Shown piece after piece: positions 1 to 8,126 of a DNA stretch of 64,000 nucleotides. Below the pieces are notes generated by a model that did no database searches, was not told the origin of the DNA, and worked only from the letters and a program-made list of their open reading frames with translations. Source of the DNA: Vibrio sp. 99-70-13A1 (GTDB lineage: Bacteria > Pseudomonadota > Gammaproteobacteria > Enterobacterales > Vibrionaceae); NCBI RefSeq assembly GCF_013114625.1, contig NZ_VTXD01000001.1, forward strand, positions 186,001 to 250,000, in the 5' to 3' direction. How positions within the stretch are numbered: position 1 is the stretch's first letter; each line of letters starts with the position of its first letter. Both the position numbers and the translations under genes were made by a program.

Positions 1-41
1 TGACAACATAATGATATCCTTACAAGTTACTTTATTAAGGT

Positions 42-78
42 TCAAACATACTTGGTTAGCTGCCGTGTTTATGTTTGA
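42..78. promoter_or_regulatory. Candidate CI operator, inverted repeat upstream of the repressor
   Basis: A perfect 9-bp inverted repeat lies at 42-50 (TCAAACATA) and 70-78 (TATGTTTGA), with 19 bp between the arms. It sits 80 bp upstream of the repressor gene, where P2/HP1-type phages carry divergent early and lysogenic promoters. Binding by CI is inferred from position and symmetry only. Confidence 0.45.
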
Positions 79-157
79 GTACGAGAAAGATTATTGATCG
101 CCAAACACTGAATTGCAATCAGTATTTAGTAATCAAACTCACCAATGCGAGTTCTAG

Positions 158-817
158 ATGAGCAAAACAGAAAAAATACCTGCTTATAATTATCTTAGCG
201 GTGCTGAATTTACTGAACATTTAAAACGAATCACTAAAAGCAGAACTTTTTCAGATTTATCCGAATTATTGGATGTGAAAAAATCGACATTCAGTACATG
301 GAACCTGCACGACCGTACGTCTCACGAACTAATGGTGAGGCTGCATCTCGCTTTAGGTGTTCCTATTGAAGAGCTTGCGCTATCTGAAGAAGAGCGCGCA
401 AAGCTACCAAATCGACCGCACAAATTTATCTCTCATTCAGAAAAAGACACTCCAATGGTTGAAGGTGCAGTGTCACAGCACAGCACCGTTATTCTGAAGA
501 GCTATTGCCTATCAAATGGCAAGCTGCTTCCTACAGGTGATATGCCTTACGCAAAGCGCATTTTTAATGGGTGGGATTTAAACGAGCTGGCAACGATTGA
601 AGTTGAAACTAATCAAGCGCGTTACTTGGTGGATCAGTCTCAGAACGATGCTGTGAGTGGTGAATACTTAATAGATATGAACGGCAGAATGTCGATAAAT
701 CACATTCAGCGTTTACCAAACAAACTTGCGGTTGTCTTTGGCACTTCAACGGTAGAAGTTGCAGACGAAGACATAAAAGTATTAGGTCGTGTGGCTGTTG
801 TGTTGGAGAAAGTGTGA
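158..817 (+). CDS. cI: Phage CI-type repressor (P2/186/HP1-like)
   Basis: This 219-aa protein looks like the lysogeny repressor of a temperate P2-subfamily phage. Residues about 13-75 fit the Bac_phage_CI helix-turn-helix fold: a SDLSELLDVKKSTFSTWN helix-turn-helix core, then a VRLHLALGVPIEEL helix. Residues about 110-219 resemble the CI C-terminal oligomerisation domain (GKLLPTG... VLGRVAVVLEKV). No LexA-type Ala-Gly cleavage site and catalytic Lys is obvious, as in 186 CI, so induction may use an antirepressor. It is the first gene of a rightward operon ending in an integrase. Its TGA stop overlaps the next start in a TGATG arrangement. The divergent early genes expected for such a phage would lie left of base 1. 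Confidence 0.8.
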   Translation: MSKTEKIPAYNYLSGAEFTEHLKRITKSRTFSDLSELLDVKKSTFSTWNLHDRTSHELMVRLHLALGVPIEELALSEEERAKLPNRPHKFISHSEKDTPMVEGAVSQHSTVILKSYCLSNGKLLPTGDMPYAKRIFNGWDLNELATIEVETNQARYLVDQSQNDAVSGEYLIDMNGRMSINHIQRLPNKLAVVFGTSTVEVADEDIKVLGRVAVVLEKV

Positions 818-1275
818 TGGGCGAGAACAAAAAACGCTCGGTTTCCAAGTTAACCAAGTGGCTTTGTTACACCGTGATCATAGGGTTAATCCCAATTGGG
901 CTTCGATTCGCTTTCAGTATCTTAATAGACGGTTTTGCGCCAATTTCAGCTAGTGAATACATAGCGCTTGGTTTTGTTTTACATATCTCCATATTGAATG
1001 AATTGGAGCACATGACTGGTGATGAAACGTGGAAGTCCGTTAGCAACGTTTTTTCAATATGCGCTATTGTGATGTATACAAGCTTAATGGCAATTCTTCT
1101 GGCAGTTGAAGCAGGATTTGATAAGATAAAATTTGAACAGTTAATCCAATTATCTACAACCTTAGCTGGTTGTTCGTTCTTTTTTTGTTTCGTCATATTT
1201 TTGAGGCTGACAGCAAAAGCAAATGCTGAAGCGTCAACACCTAATGGAGAAGTCCCATGTCAGCAGACATTTTGA
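817..1275 (+). CDS. Prophage cargo 4-TM membrane protein, unknown function
   Basis: A 152-aa protein I do not recognise. About four hydrophobic segments are visible: residues about 14-33, 44-56 (weaker), 80-100 and 118-136. The N-terminus is basic (KKRSVSKLTK). The start is ATG 817, which overlaps the cI stop as TGATG, with GGAG at 805-808. A GTG one codon earlier is less likely. The gene ends 19 bp inside the next ORF. Translational coupling to the repressor suggests steady expression in the lysogen. A superinfection-exclusion or toxin-like membrane role is plausible but is inference from context only. Confidence 0.7.
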   Translation: MGENKKRSVSKLTKWLCYTVIIGLIPIGLRFAFSILIDGFAPISASEYIALGFVLHISILNELEHMTGDETWKSVSNVFSICAIVMYTSLMAILLAVEAGFDKIKFEQLIQLSTTLAGCSFFFCFVIFLRLTAKANAEASTPNGEVPCQQTF

Positions 1276-1448
1276 TCAACGGTATTACGTTCATAGTAGT
1301 AGTTGCGACTCTAATTTTTGCTGTATGGACTTACATCGACACTAAGCGACAGTACTCTCACCAAGAGTTCATTGCGGATACGACACAAAAAAAACAAGAA
1401 GCTCACAAACGCTTCAAAGAACGAACAAGGCTAGGAAAACGTGATTAA
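1257..1448 (+). CDS. Prophage cargo small single-TM protein
   Basis: This 63-aa peptide has one hydrophobic helix (residues about 8-26, rich in Ile, Val, Phe and Ala) and a very basic C-terminal tail (KKQEAHKRFKERTRLGKRD). The tail probably lies in the cytoplasm under the positive-inside rule. It overlaps the upstream 4-TM gene by 19 bp and the downstream gene by 8 bp, so the three products are probably made in fixed proportion. No family is recognised. The TM-plus-basic-tail design suits an anchor or accessory subunit for a neighbouring protein. Confidence 0.65.
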   Translation: MSADILINGITFIVVVATLIFAVWTYIDTKRQYSHQEFIADTTQKKQEAHKRFKERTRLGKRD

Positions 1449-2355
1449 GAACTTCATTTATTTAGACGAACAAAAACTCTATTCATTCTCATCTCAACTT
1501 TTCGAAGGCGTAACAGAGTATTACTTAGATCAACAGGTTTTAGAAGAGACCGAAGAAGACACCCAAAAAGGAAAGCTTACTTCTGGTCGCGCAATCGCCA
1601 ACGCTATAAAAGAAGCCTCTAGCTCCACATCAAAAAAGTTCCTACATGATTATGCTTTTAACCTACTAGAAGCTGAATTAATCAATAGTGAACTCCTTAT
1701 TGATGTAGATTCAAACACTTATACACACTCAGATATATGTAACTCCAATAAGTCTTTCATCCGTATACGCGCGAAAGGGAAATTTGTTGACCTAAAAGAA
1801 ATCCAAGAGCTATTAAGAAATTTTCCTGAAATAGGTGACGCCATAGCGAAAGCTCAATTCGTCGACAAGTACCAAGAGCTTGAGATATTGCAGTCTGAAA
1901 AGCAAAATGGTGCAGCGGTAAATAAACTAAAATCAAACATAGACAAATCTGTCAGAAAACTAAAGTCACAAAACCAACAGGCTCTACCCAACGAGTTAAG
2001 AAAGAGTATTGATACTATGCTTGAGCAATTTGGTGATGATATCGTTCGGTTTAAACAAACTCTCGGCGATACTGAGTACTCAACGTTTATGTCTCCTGAC
2101 AATTTTAGAGATTCAATAAAAGCTATTTGTCGAAAATATTCGAGAAAAACAGCAAAAGAATTCGTAGTCTTAGGTACGATTTGCCACTCTCACGAAACCC
2201 CTGACGTTGAGATAGAAGAGATCTCAGACGAAGCATCGATGCTGTCTCACATGGTTGGTCTTGCCGAAAACATGTACGACTTGGAACAAACATTTGGTTC
2301 AAAGGGGGAAAATGAAATCATCATTGAACCCATAGCTGTATATACCGAACTGTAG
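1441..2355 (+). CDS. DUF6414-like soluble protein of the prophage cargo operon
   Basis: A 304-aa protein with no signal peptide or TM segment. The N-terminus (KNFIYLDEQKLYSFSSQL) resembles the conserved opening of DUF6414-type proteins, which begin with an aromatic-rich YLD strand. I recall this by pattern and could not test it. A Lys-rich helical stretch at about 140-200 looks like a coiled coil. The start is GTG 1441, 8 bp inside the upstream 63-aa gene. No nuclease, ATPase or NAD-hydrolase motif is visible. With two membrane proteins directly upstream it could be the cytoplasmic sensor or effector of a three-component system. Confidence 0.6.
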   Translation: MIKNFIYLDEQKLYSFSSQLFEGVTEYYLDQQVLEETEEDTQKGKLTSGRAIANAIKEASSSTSKKFLHDYAFNLLEAELINSELLIDVDSNTYTHSDICNSNKSFIRIRAKGKFVDLKEIQELLRNFPEIGDAIAKAQFVDKYQELEILQSEKQNGAAVNKLKSNIDKSVRKLKSQNQQALPNELRKSIDTMLEQFGDDIVRFKQTLGDTEYSTFMSPDNFRDSIKAICRKYSRKTAKEFVVLGTICHSHETPDVEIEEISDEASMLSHMVGLAENMYDLEQTFGSKGENEIIIEPIAVYTEL

Positions 2356-2380
2356 TTTCTGCTAACTCTGAAGACAATGG

Positions 2381-2410
2381 CACACTAGGTAACATGTGTT
2401 ATCTAGTGTG
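2381..2410. repeat. 30-bp near-perfect inverted repeat after the cargo operon
   Basis: CACACTAG at 2381-2388 pairs with CTAGTGTG at 2403-2410, and TAACA (2390-2394) pairs with TGTTA (2397-2401). A G-T pair lies between them and the loop is 2 bases. No T-run follows, so it is not a standard intrinsic terminator. It could be an operator, an RNA processing hairpin or a transcript barrier. Confidence 0.6.
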
Positions 2411-2564
2411 TGTAAACGTACCTAATTCACCCAAGACATGAAAGAAGCGGTAGGCATAGCCAAATCTCTCAGCGAGCAAACAAAAACAGTTTCACAACGT
2501 TTTGGGCGAAAGCCTAAGCAATAAAACCAACAGTGAAACAACTCAACTCAGCTAGGTAAACGTA

Positions 2565-4238
2565 ATGGATAAAAATGCATTAGTAGCTCTCACAATACTT
2601 TTTCTACCTCTAATTTTGCTTATTATTTCTCGTTCAAAAAGCAAAAAAGCGCAACAAGAACTTAACTCAAAGTTAGAGTTAACTGAAGAAGCCCTAAAAA
2701 GAGCAGAGGCAGATGTAAAAAGGCAAACTTTTGAAAATGAAGATCTAAAGGCACTGTACTCTCCAATCATAGATATGGAAGCACACACGAAAGAACTGTT
2801 AAGAAGTGCCGAAGAAAAGATTACACGCTCTAAAGCCGAAGTAGAAAAAACCATCGAAAAAGCCGAAAAGCTTGAAGAGACAGCGATTCTAAAAGTGTCG
2901 GAAGCTAAGCGTGAAGCTCAAAAAATTGAAATGACGGCTAATGATGAACGAATCAAAATTTTGGATGAAGCTAAGGTTGAGTCAAAAAACATAACAGCTG
3001 AAGCCCGTATAAAGTTAGCCAATTCAAAAGAGAAAGCTGAAGAGATCAAGTTAGAAGCTCGTGAAGAGGCAAGCAAAGTCATTAGTTATGCAGAAGCCCA
3101 AGCAAAAGAAATTGCTGGTGATGCGTACGAGGCAAAAGCAAAAGCTGACTCTTATGAAACAGCTATTAAAGCAATGAAAAACACCATCGAAGGCTACAAA
3201 GACGATTACATTGTCCCTAACCAATCCGTTCTCGATGACCTTGCTGAAGAGTTCAGCTTCAAAGAAGCAGGCGAAGAGCTAAAAGCTGCACGTAAGCGTG
3301 TAAAAGACATGGTCAAAGATAACTATGCCGGTGCATGTGATTACGTTGAAGCTCACCGTAAGACTTATGCTATTCACTTTGCTGTTGATGCTTTTAACGG
3401 AAAAGTTGATAGTGCCCTTTCTAAAACAAAGCACGACAACTTTGGGAAAATCCAGCAAGAAATTATCGATGCTTTTGCTCTGGTAAACCACAATGGAGCG
3501 CCCTTCCGAAATGCTCGTATTAACCAAGAATTTTTAGATGCTCGCTTAACTGAATTGAAGTGGGCAGTAGCAGCGTTCGAGCTGAGAAAAATTGAAAAAG
3601 AAGAGCAAGCGGCAATTAAAGCTCAGATTCGAGAAGAAGAACGCGCTATCCGTGAAATGGAAAAAGCACGTAAAGAAGCAGAAAAAGAAGAAAAGATGCT
3701 GCAAAAAGCGCTAGATAAAGCACGAGCTGAATTAGGGCAAGCAAGCGAAGAACAGAAAGCTGAATTCGAAGCTCAGCTAGCGGAACTTGAAGGCAAGCTA
3801 CAAGAAGCAGAAGAAAGAGGTCAACGTGCCCTTTCAATGGCACAACAGACACGCCGTGGTCACGTTTACGTAATCAGTAACGTAGGTAGCTTCGGTGAAG
3901 AAGTATTTAAGATTGGTATGACCCGTCGTTTAGAGCCAATGGATCGAGTGAAAGAACTAGGTGATGCATCAGTTCCATTCTCATTTGATGTTCACGCAAT
4001 GATTTACAGCGATGACGCCCCAACTCTTGAGAAAGAGCTTCATAGAAAATTCAACGAGCGCTCAGTTAACAAGATTAACCCACGTAAAGAGTTCTTCAGA
4101 ACTACAGTAGCGGAAGTGAAGCAAGCCGTAGAGCAACAAGGTTTAAATGAAGTTCACTGGACCATGAAAGCTGAAGCAGCTGAATATCGTGAAAGTATTG
4201 CTATTGAGAAAGAGCAGCAAGCTGAAGCAGTGGCTTAA
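2565..4238 (+). CDS. Membrane-anchored coiled-coil DUF4041 / T5orf172 (GIY-YIG-like) protein
   Basis: A 557-aa protein. Residues 5-22 form an N-terminal membrane anchor (VALTILFLPLILLIIS). Residues about 25-195 are a long Glu/Lys/Ala-rich coiled coil. Residues about 205-340 match DUF4041 (IEGYKDDYIVPNQSVLDDL). Residues about 345-428 are a second coiled coil. Residues about 430-525 are a T5orf172/MUG113 domain of the GIY-YIG superfamily: GHVYVISN, VFKIGMTRR and the conserved Glu/His region LEKELHRKF. Such proteins are widespread in prophages, and the last domain suggests DNA binding or cutting. It has its own upstream gap of 209 bp and a hairpin after it. A defence role against incoming phage DNA at the membrane is inference. 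Confidence 0.75.
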   Translation: MDKNALVALTILFLPLILLIISRSKSKKAQQELNSKLELTEEALKRAEADVKRQTFENEDLKALYSPIIDMEAHTKELLRSAEEKITRSKAEVEKTIEKAEKLEETAILKVSEAKREAQKIEMTANDERIKILDEAKVESKNITAEARIKLANSKEKAEEIKLEAREEASKVISYAEAQAKEIAGDAYEAKAKADSYETAIKAMKNTIEGYKDDYIVPNQSVLDDLAEEFSFKEAGEELKAARKRVKDMVKDNYAGACDYVEAHRKTYAIHFAVDAFNGKVDSALSKTKHDNFGKIQQEIIDAFALVNHNGAPFRNARINQEFLDARLTELKWAVAAFELRKIEKEEQAAIKAQIREEERAIREMEKARKEAEKEEKMLQKALDKARAELGQASEEQKAEFEAQLAELEGKLQEAEERGQRALSMAQQTRRGHVYVISNVGSFGEEVFKIGMTRRLEPMDRVKELGDASVPFSFDVHAMIYSDDAPTLEKELHRKFNERSVNKINPRKEFFRTTVAEVKQAVEQQGLNEVHWTMKAEAAEYRESIAIEKEQQAEAVA

Positions 4239-4291
4239 CACGCTTATCAATAAGTTAATCGCAAACATTGTGCAATAACTAACCGCACCCT

Positions 4292-4314
4292 TAAGGCTCT
4301 ACCTCAGAGCCTTA
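4292..4314 (+). terminator. Hairpin terminator after the DUF4041 gene
   Basis: TAAGGCTCT at 4292-4300 pairs with AGAGCCTTA at 4306-4314 around a 5-base loop. The T-rich tail is broken (ATTAATTT), so termination is probably partial. Confidence 0.55.
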
Positions 4315-4343
4315 TTAATTTCTGACTAAAATAGTAATTGAAT

Positions 4344-6068
4344 ATGAAAAAACTTCTACGGACATTTTTCTCACTATCGATGATTTATTGCCTCTTGCTC
4401 CCCTTCACTGCAAGCACAAAAGAAACTGGCACATCGATGAAAACAGCTGCCAATGCTACAACTCATGAAATTGCAAAGATTGATGCAAAAGAACTGTTAG
4501 TACTTTTGCAGGCTAGCAACGAAGAAAAAGTGATTCTTAAAGCTGAAAACACCTCGCTACAGCAAAAAGTTCAAGACCTCACCAATACGAACTCAACATC
4601 TGATAAGCACCTCCAAGATTTAATCATTCAACTCAACAACAGAATTGACAGATTAGAGAACCGTTCGACTGACTACACCACAGCAGTACAACTAGAGCTG
4701 CTGGCGACGTCATTCTACGAGCGCCTTCGTTCGACCGATGATAGTGTGAGTTTTTGGGGAATAATTTCTGGCTGGGTTGCCACGTTAATCACCCTTATTT
4801 TAGCCACTTTCGCCGTATTCCATTTTGGTAAAATTAGAGACATCGAAAACAAAGCTAAAAACATTTTAGAACAATCGCAACGTGAAACCCGAATGGCGGT
4901 TAACGAAGCTATCCGAAATGCTAAAAAAGCTGCAACTGAAATTACCCACAAATGGGTTCAAGAAGAGGGAGCCAAAGAAATAAAAATATTTGTTCAAGAT
5001 CTAAACACACAGCTAGATGAGGTTCAAATAGCCATATCAAAAGTAAGAAACAGCGAGAAGATAGTTGATGAAGCAGCTCAAAGCATCCAAAATCACGAAA
5101 AAGCGCTCGCACAATCACTGCCCAGTAATAAAGAGGATGAGAATAATAGTGCAGTAAACGTAGACTTTTTGCCTAATGAATTAAATAAGCACAGATACAA
5201 TCTAGTTCAAAAGTCTTGTGGAAGTGAACCCACACAAAAATCAATACAGCTAATTAATGATATTCTTAGCAAATCAAAAGATGAAAATAAAGATATCCTC
5301 GCCTTCAAAGTATTTTGCTTCACAATCAGCAGGCAATATAAAAGAGCCATTTCATTCTATGAAAAACATTTATTTTCGTATTATGAAGAAAAAGACATAG
5401 ATTACCTCAATAAAGTACCCGTTCTATCATCAATAATGGCTTGTCATTACTACTCAAAAAATTACGTAACGATTTACCAAGAGACGACAAAAGCTTTAAG
5501 TGCTCTTATCACCCATGGTTCTTATGTATTTCGTGCACACCAAATTGTTCATTTGAACTTATTAGCTCAATTAGAGCTCCAGACGTTAACGGCTGATTCA
5601 TTAAAAATTTATGAAGAAGTACTCGCACTAGAAGGCAATGATTTTAGTGAAGATGACAAGGATGTAATCCAAAAAGCTATATTCATAGCGGAGCTACACC
5701 TAAAACCAGATTCCAAAAGTTCAGAAGATATTCTTAATTTTGTTTGTAACGCGCACACTCTGACCAATGTCATCAAAAGAACAATTACCGTATCCCATGA
5801 ACTAGGAAAACGCGGCAAATCAAAAGAGTCACTAGAGTTAACTAGTCATATCCGCCAAGTATTATTGAAACGACAAAAAAGAGCACATTTCAATAACTAC
5901 TTAATTATTACCCTTAATCATGCAAATAGCTTATATAAATGCGGTCACCTAAGGCCCGCTCGTAGATTAGCTAAATTTATTGACAAAAAAGTCAATCAAG
6001 ACAAAGTAATGTCCCTCGATGAAGCTGGATATAAAGAAATCAATGAAATTCTGGATAGAAAACAATAG
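4344..6068 (+). CDS. Prophage cargo coiled-coil / helical-repeat membrane protein, unknown
   Basis: A 574-aa protein of no recognised family. The first 25 residues look like a signal peptide (KKLLRTFFSLSMIYCLLLPF). A periplasmic coiled coil follows (about 48-110: LKAENTSLQQKVQDL, LIIQLNNRIDRLENR). A TM helix spans about 138-162 (WVATLITLILATFAVFHFG). The rest should be cytoplasmic: more coiled coil (about 165-260), then all-helical TPR-like repeats (about 280-574). I prefer ATG 4344 over the in-frame TTG 4338 because it begins a good signal peptide. It ends 5 bp before the integrase. The build suggests an envelope sensor passing a signal to a cytoplasmic repeat domain. Confidence 0.65.
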   Translation: MKKLLRTFFSLSMIYCLLLPFTASTKETGTSMKTAANATTHEIAKIDAKELLVLLQASNEEKVILKAENTSLQQKVQDLTNTNSTSDKHLQDLIIQLNNRIDRLENRSTDYTTAVQLELLATSFYERLRSTDDSVSFWGIISGWVATLITLILATFAVFHFGKIRDIENKAKNILEQSQRETRMAVNEAIRNAKKAATEITHKWVQEEGAKEIKIFVQDLNTQLDEVQIAISKVRNSEKIVDEAAQSIQNHEKALAQSLPSNKEDENNSAVNVDFLPNELNKHRYNLVQKSCGSEPTQKSIQLINDILSKSKDENKDILAFKVFCFTISRQYKRAISFYEKHLFSYYEEKDIDYLNKVPVLSSIMACHYYSKNYVTIYQETTKALSALITHGSYVFRAHQIVHLNLLAQLELQTLTADSLKIYEEVLALEGNDFSEDDKDVIQKAIFIAELHLKPDSKSSEDILNFVCNAHTLTNVIKRTITVSHELGKRGKSKESLELTSHIRQVLLKRQKRAHFNNYLIITLNHANSLYKCGHLRPARRLAKFIDKKVNQDKVMSLDEAGYKEINEILDRKQ

Positions 6069-6073
6069 ATAAC

Positions 6074-7093
6074 ATGTCTATTCGTAATCTTAAAGACAGC
6101 AGCAAGAAACCATGGCTTTGCGAGTGTTACCCGCAAGGTCGTGACGGTAAGCGCGTTCGTAAACGCTTCGCAACCAAAGGCGAGGCGAACAGCTATGAAT
6201 TCTACTTAATGAAAGAAGTAGATGACAAACCATGGCTAGGTGACAAAGCTGATCACCGCCGTCTTTCTGACCTTATTGAATTATGGTTTAAGCTTCACGG
6301 TCAAAACCTGAAATCAGGCGAACACGCCAAAAACCGCATGCTGCACATTAGCAACGCACTGAACAACCCTATTGCCTCTCATCTTACATCCAGCGATTTA
6401 GCGCACTATAGAGCAAGCCGAATCAATCAAGGGCAAGGGCGAGAAGGTCAGCTTGCTGTTAGCTCAAACAATGGCGACATTGCGTGGTTAAAATCGATTT
6501 TCAATAAGTTGATAAAACTAAAAGAATGGAGTTTGCCAAACCCTGTTAATGGTGTGGAATCGATAAAACAATCCGAGCCTGAACTTACTTTTTTAAATGA
6601 AATACAAATCAGGCACTTATTTAAAGAGATTACTCACAGCCAAGTATGCAAAGAGCTAACTACTATTTTCAAAACTTGCCTAGCTACTGGGGCTCGTATT
6701 AATGAAGTTGTAGAGCTAAAAGGTAGCCAACTCTTTCAGCACAAAATCACCTTTACGAACACTAAAGGAAAGCGAAACCGCACCGTTCCAATATCAAAAG
6801 AACTTTACGCAGAACTCTATAAGCCAACCAATGATAAATTGTTTAGCTGCGGTTATGGCGTTGCACATAAGTGGCTAAGCAAAGCCCTACCCGACTTACC
6901 GAAAGGTCAAGCAACCCACGTACTACGCCACACGTTCGCTTCGCATTTTATGATGAATGGTGGCAATATCTTGGTACTTCAACATATTCTAGGTCACCAG
7001 AAGATTGAGCAAACTATGGTTTATTCTCACTTTTCGCCGAACCATTTAAGTGATGCGATTGCCTTTAATCCTATCACTCAATACAACATTTAA
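6074..7093 (+). CDS. int: Phage tyrosine-recombinase integrase (P2/HP1/K139 type)
   Basis: A 339-aa site-specific recombinase. The N-terminal arm-binding region (about 1-60, SIRNLKDSSKKPWLCECYP) and a SAM-like core-binding domain (about 62-150) precede the catalytic domain. Catalytic residues are visible: R208 (GARINE), H282 and R285 (HVLRH), H308 (LGH) and nucleophile Y317 (MVYSHF). Length matches the integrases of HP1-like phages. It is the last gene of the repressor-led operon, as in HP1 where cI and int are co-oriented. The next gene, xthA, is chromosomal, so the right attachment site should lie in 7094-7219. Confidence 0.9.
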   Translation: MSIRNLKDSSKKPWLCECYPQGRDGKRVRKRFATKGEANSYEFYLMKEVDDKPWLGDKADHRRLSDLIELWFKLHGQNLKSGEHAKNRMLHISNALNNPIASHLTSSDLAHYRASRINQGQGREGQLAVSSNNGDIAWLKSIFNKLIKLKEWSLPNPVNGVESIKQSEPELTFLNEIQIRHLFKEITHSQVCKELTTIFKTCLATGARINEVVELKGSQLFQHKITFTNTKGKRNRTVPISKELYAELYKPTNDKLFSCGYGVAHKWLSKALPDLPKGQATHVLRHTFASHFMMNGGNILVLQHILGHQKIEQTMVYSHFSPNHLSDAIAFNPITQYNI

Positions 7094-7094
7094 T

Positions 7095-7116
7095 ATGGCG
7101 GCAAAATGGCGACAAA
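7095..7116 (+). repeat. Tandem 11-bp direct repeat beside int, candidate integrase arm sites
   Basis: ATGGCGGCAAA (7095-7105) is followed at once by ATGGCGACAAA (7106-7116), one mismatch apart, starting 2 bp after the integrase stop. Tandem short repeats beside int are typical arm-type binding sites. The att core was not identified because the other prophage end is outside the window. Confidence 0.45.
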
Positions 7117-7219
7117 GCTTATTAAGCATGGTTAAATACGATTAACTATGACATTCACCAAATCTACAAACCCTTTATAAACAAGCAATAGCAAGGGTTT
7201 ACAAGAGGTATAAAAACAA

Positions 7220-8026
7220 ATGAAAGTTATCAGCTTTAATATCAACGGTCTAAGAGCTCGCCTTCATCAACTTCAAGCAGTTATCGATAAACACCAACCC
7301 GATGTAATTGGTCTTCAAGAAATCAAAGTCCATGACGAAGCTTTCCCTATCGAAGACGTAGAAGCGATGGGTTACAAAGTTTACTTTCATGGTCAAAAAG
7401 CACATTACGGCGTAGCCATGCTTTGTAAGCAAGAGCCGATTTCGGTTCAGAAAGGTTTTCCGACAGATAATGAGGATCACCAAAAGCGAATGATAATGGC
7501 GACGTTTGAGGACGAAAATGGTGAGAAAGTCACGGTATTAAATGGTTACTTCCCTCAAGGGGATAATGTTAAGCATGAAACCAAATACCCTTATAAGCGC
7601 CAGTTCTACAAAGATTTGATGACTTACCTAACTGAGCATCACACTAATGAAGAACAAGTGATCGTGATGGGTGATATCAACATCAGCCCAATTGATGCAG
7701 ATATTGGTATTGGTGAACCTAATGCCAAGCGTTGGTTAAAAACAGGCAAGTGTTCATTCCAACCAGAAGAGCGTGAATGGTTGAAAACACTCATGGATTG
7801 GGGATTTGAAGATACTTTCAGAAAATTGTACCCAAGCGTAAACGACCAATACTCATGGTTTGATTACCGCTCTAAAGGCTTCCCTGATAACCGCGGTTTA
7901 CGAATTGATGTGGTATTAGCGACGCCAAAGCTAGCGGAAAAATGTACTGAATCAGGCATTGACTATGAGCTAAGAGGGATTGAAAAACCTTCAGACCATG
8001 CTCCTATCTGGTCGACATTCAAATAA
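7220..8026 (+). CDS. xthA: Exodeoxyribonuclease III
   Basis: A 268-aa AP endonuclease and 3'-5' exonuclease of base-excision repair, the same length as E. coli XthA. Visible family motifs are the start [13 protein letters not shown], the metal-binding Glu34 (LQEIK), the GDINISP Asp/Asn pair and the C-terminal catalytic SDHAPIW Asp-His. A purine-rich site (AAGAGGT) precedes the ATG. It stands alone between the prophage integrase and a converging metalloprotease gene, and is probably the chromosomal gene flanking the prophage insertion. Confidence 0.95.
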   Translation: MKVISFNINGLRARLHQLQAVIDKHQPDVIGLQEIKVHDEAFPIEDVEAMGYKVYFHGQKAHYGVAMLCKQEPISVQKGFPTDNEDHQKRMIMATFEDENGEKVTVLNGYFPQGDNVKHETKYPYKRQFYKDLMTYLTEHHTNEEQVIVMGDINISPIDADIGIGEPNAKRWLKTGKCSFQPEEREWLKTLMDWGFEDTFRKLYPSVNDQYSWFDYRSKGFPDNRGLRIDVVLATPKLAEKCTESGIDYELRGIEKPSDHAPIWSTFK

Positions 8027-8060
8027 GAGTTACCTAGATATAATCACGGTTATAAACATC

Positions 8061-8090
8061 AAAAGGGAAGCACATGGCTTCCCTTTATGA
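8061..8090. terminator. Bidirectional terminator between xthA and the metalloprotease gene
   Basis: AAAGGGAAGC (8062-8071) pairs with GCTTCCCTTT (8077-8086) around a 5-base loop. The flanking A and T runs suit both converging genes. Confidence 0.8.
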
Positions 8091-8126
8091 TTTCTATTAC
8101 CGAGTAGCGTTTAGTTCAATAAACAC

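Noticed and set aside
2438..2524. 28-codon ORF between the DUF6414-like and DUF4041 genes
   Set aside because: No good ribosome site and no recognisable product; possibly a relic of replaced cargo, but it cannot be supported.
1..7093. Self-contained satellite or genomic island
   Set aside because: The CI-to-int order and orientation fit the end of a P2/HP1-type prophage, and the left end is not in the window, so a satellite cannot be claimed.
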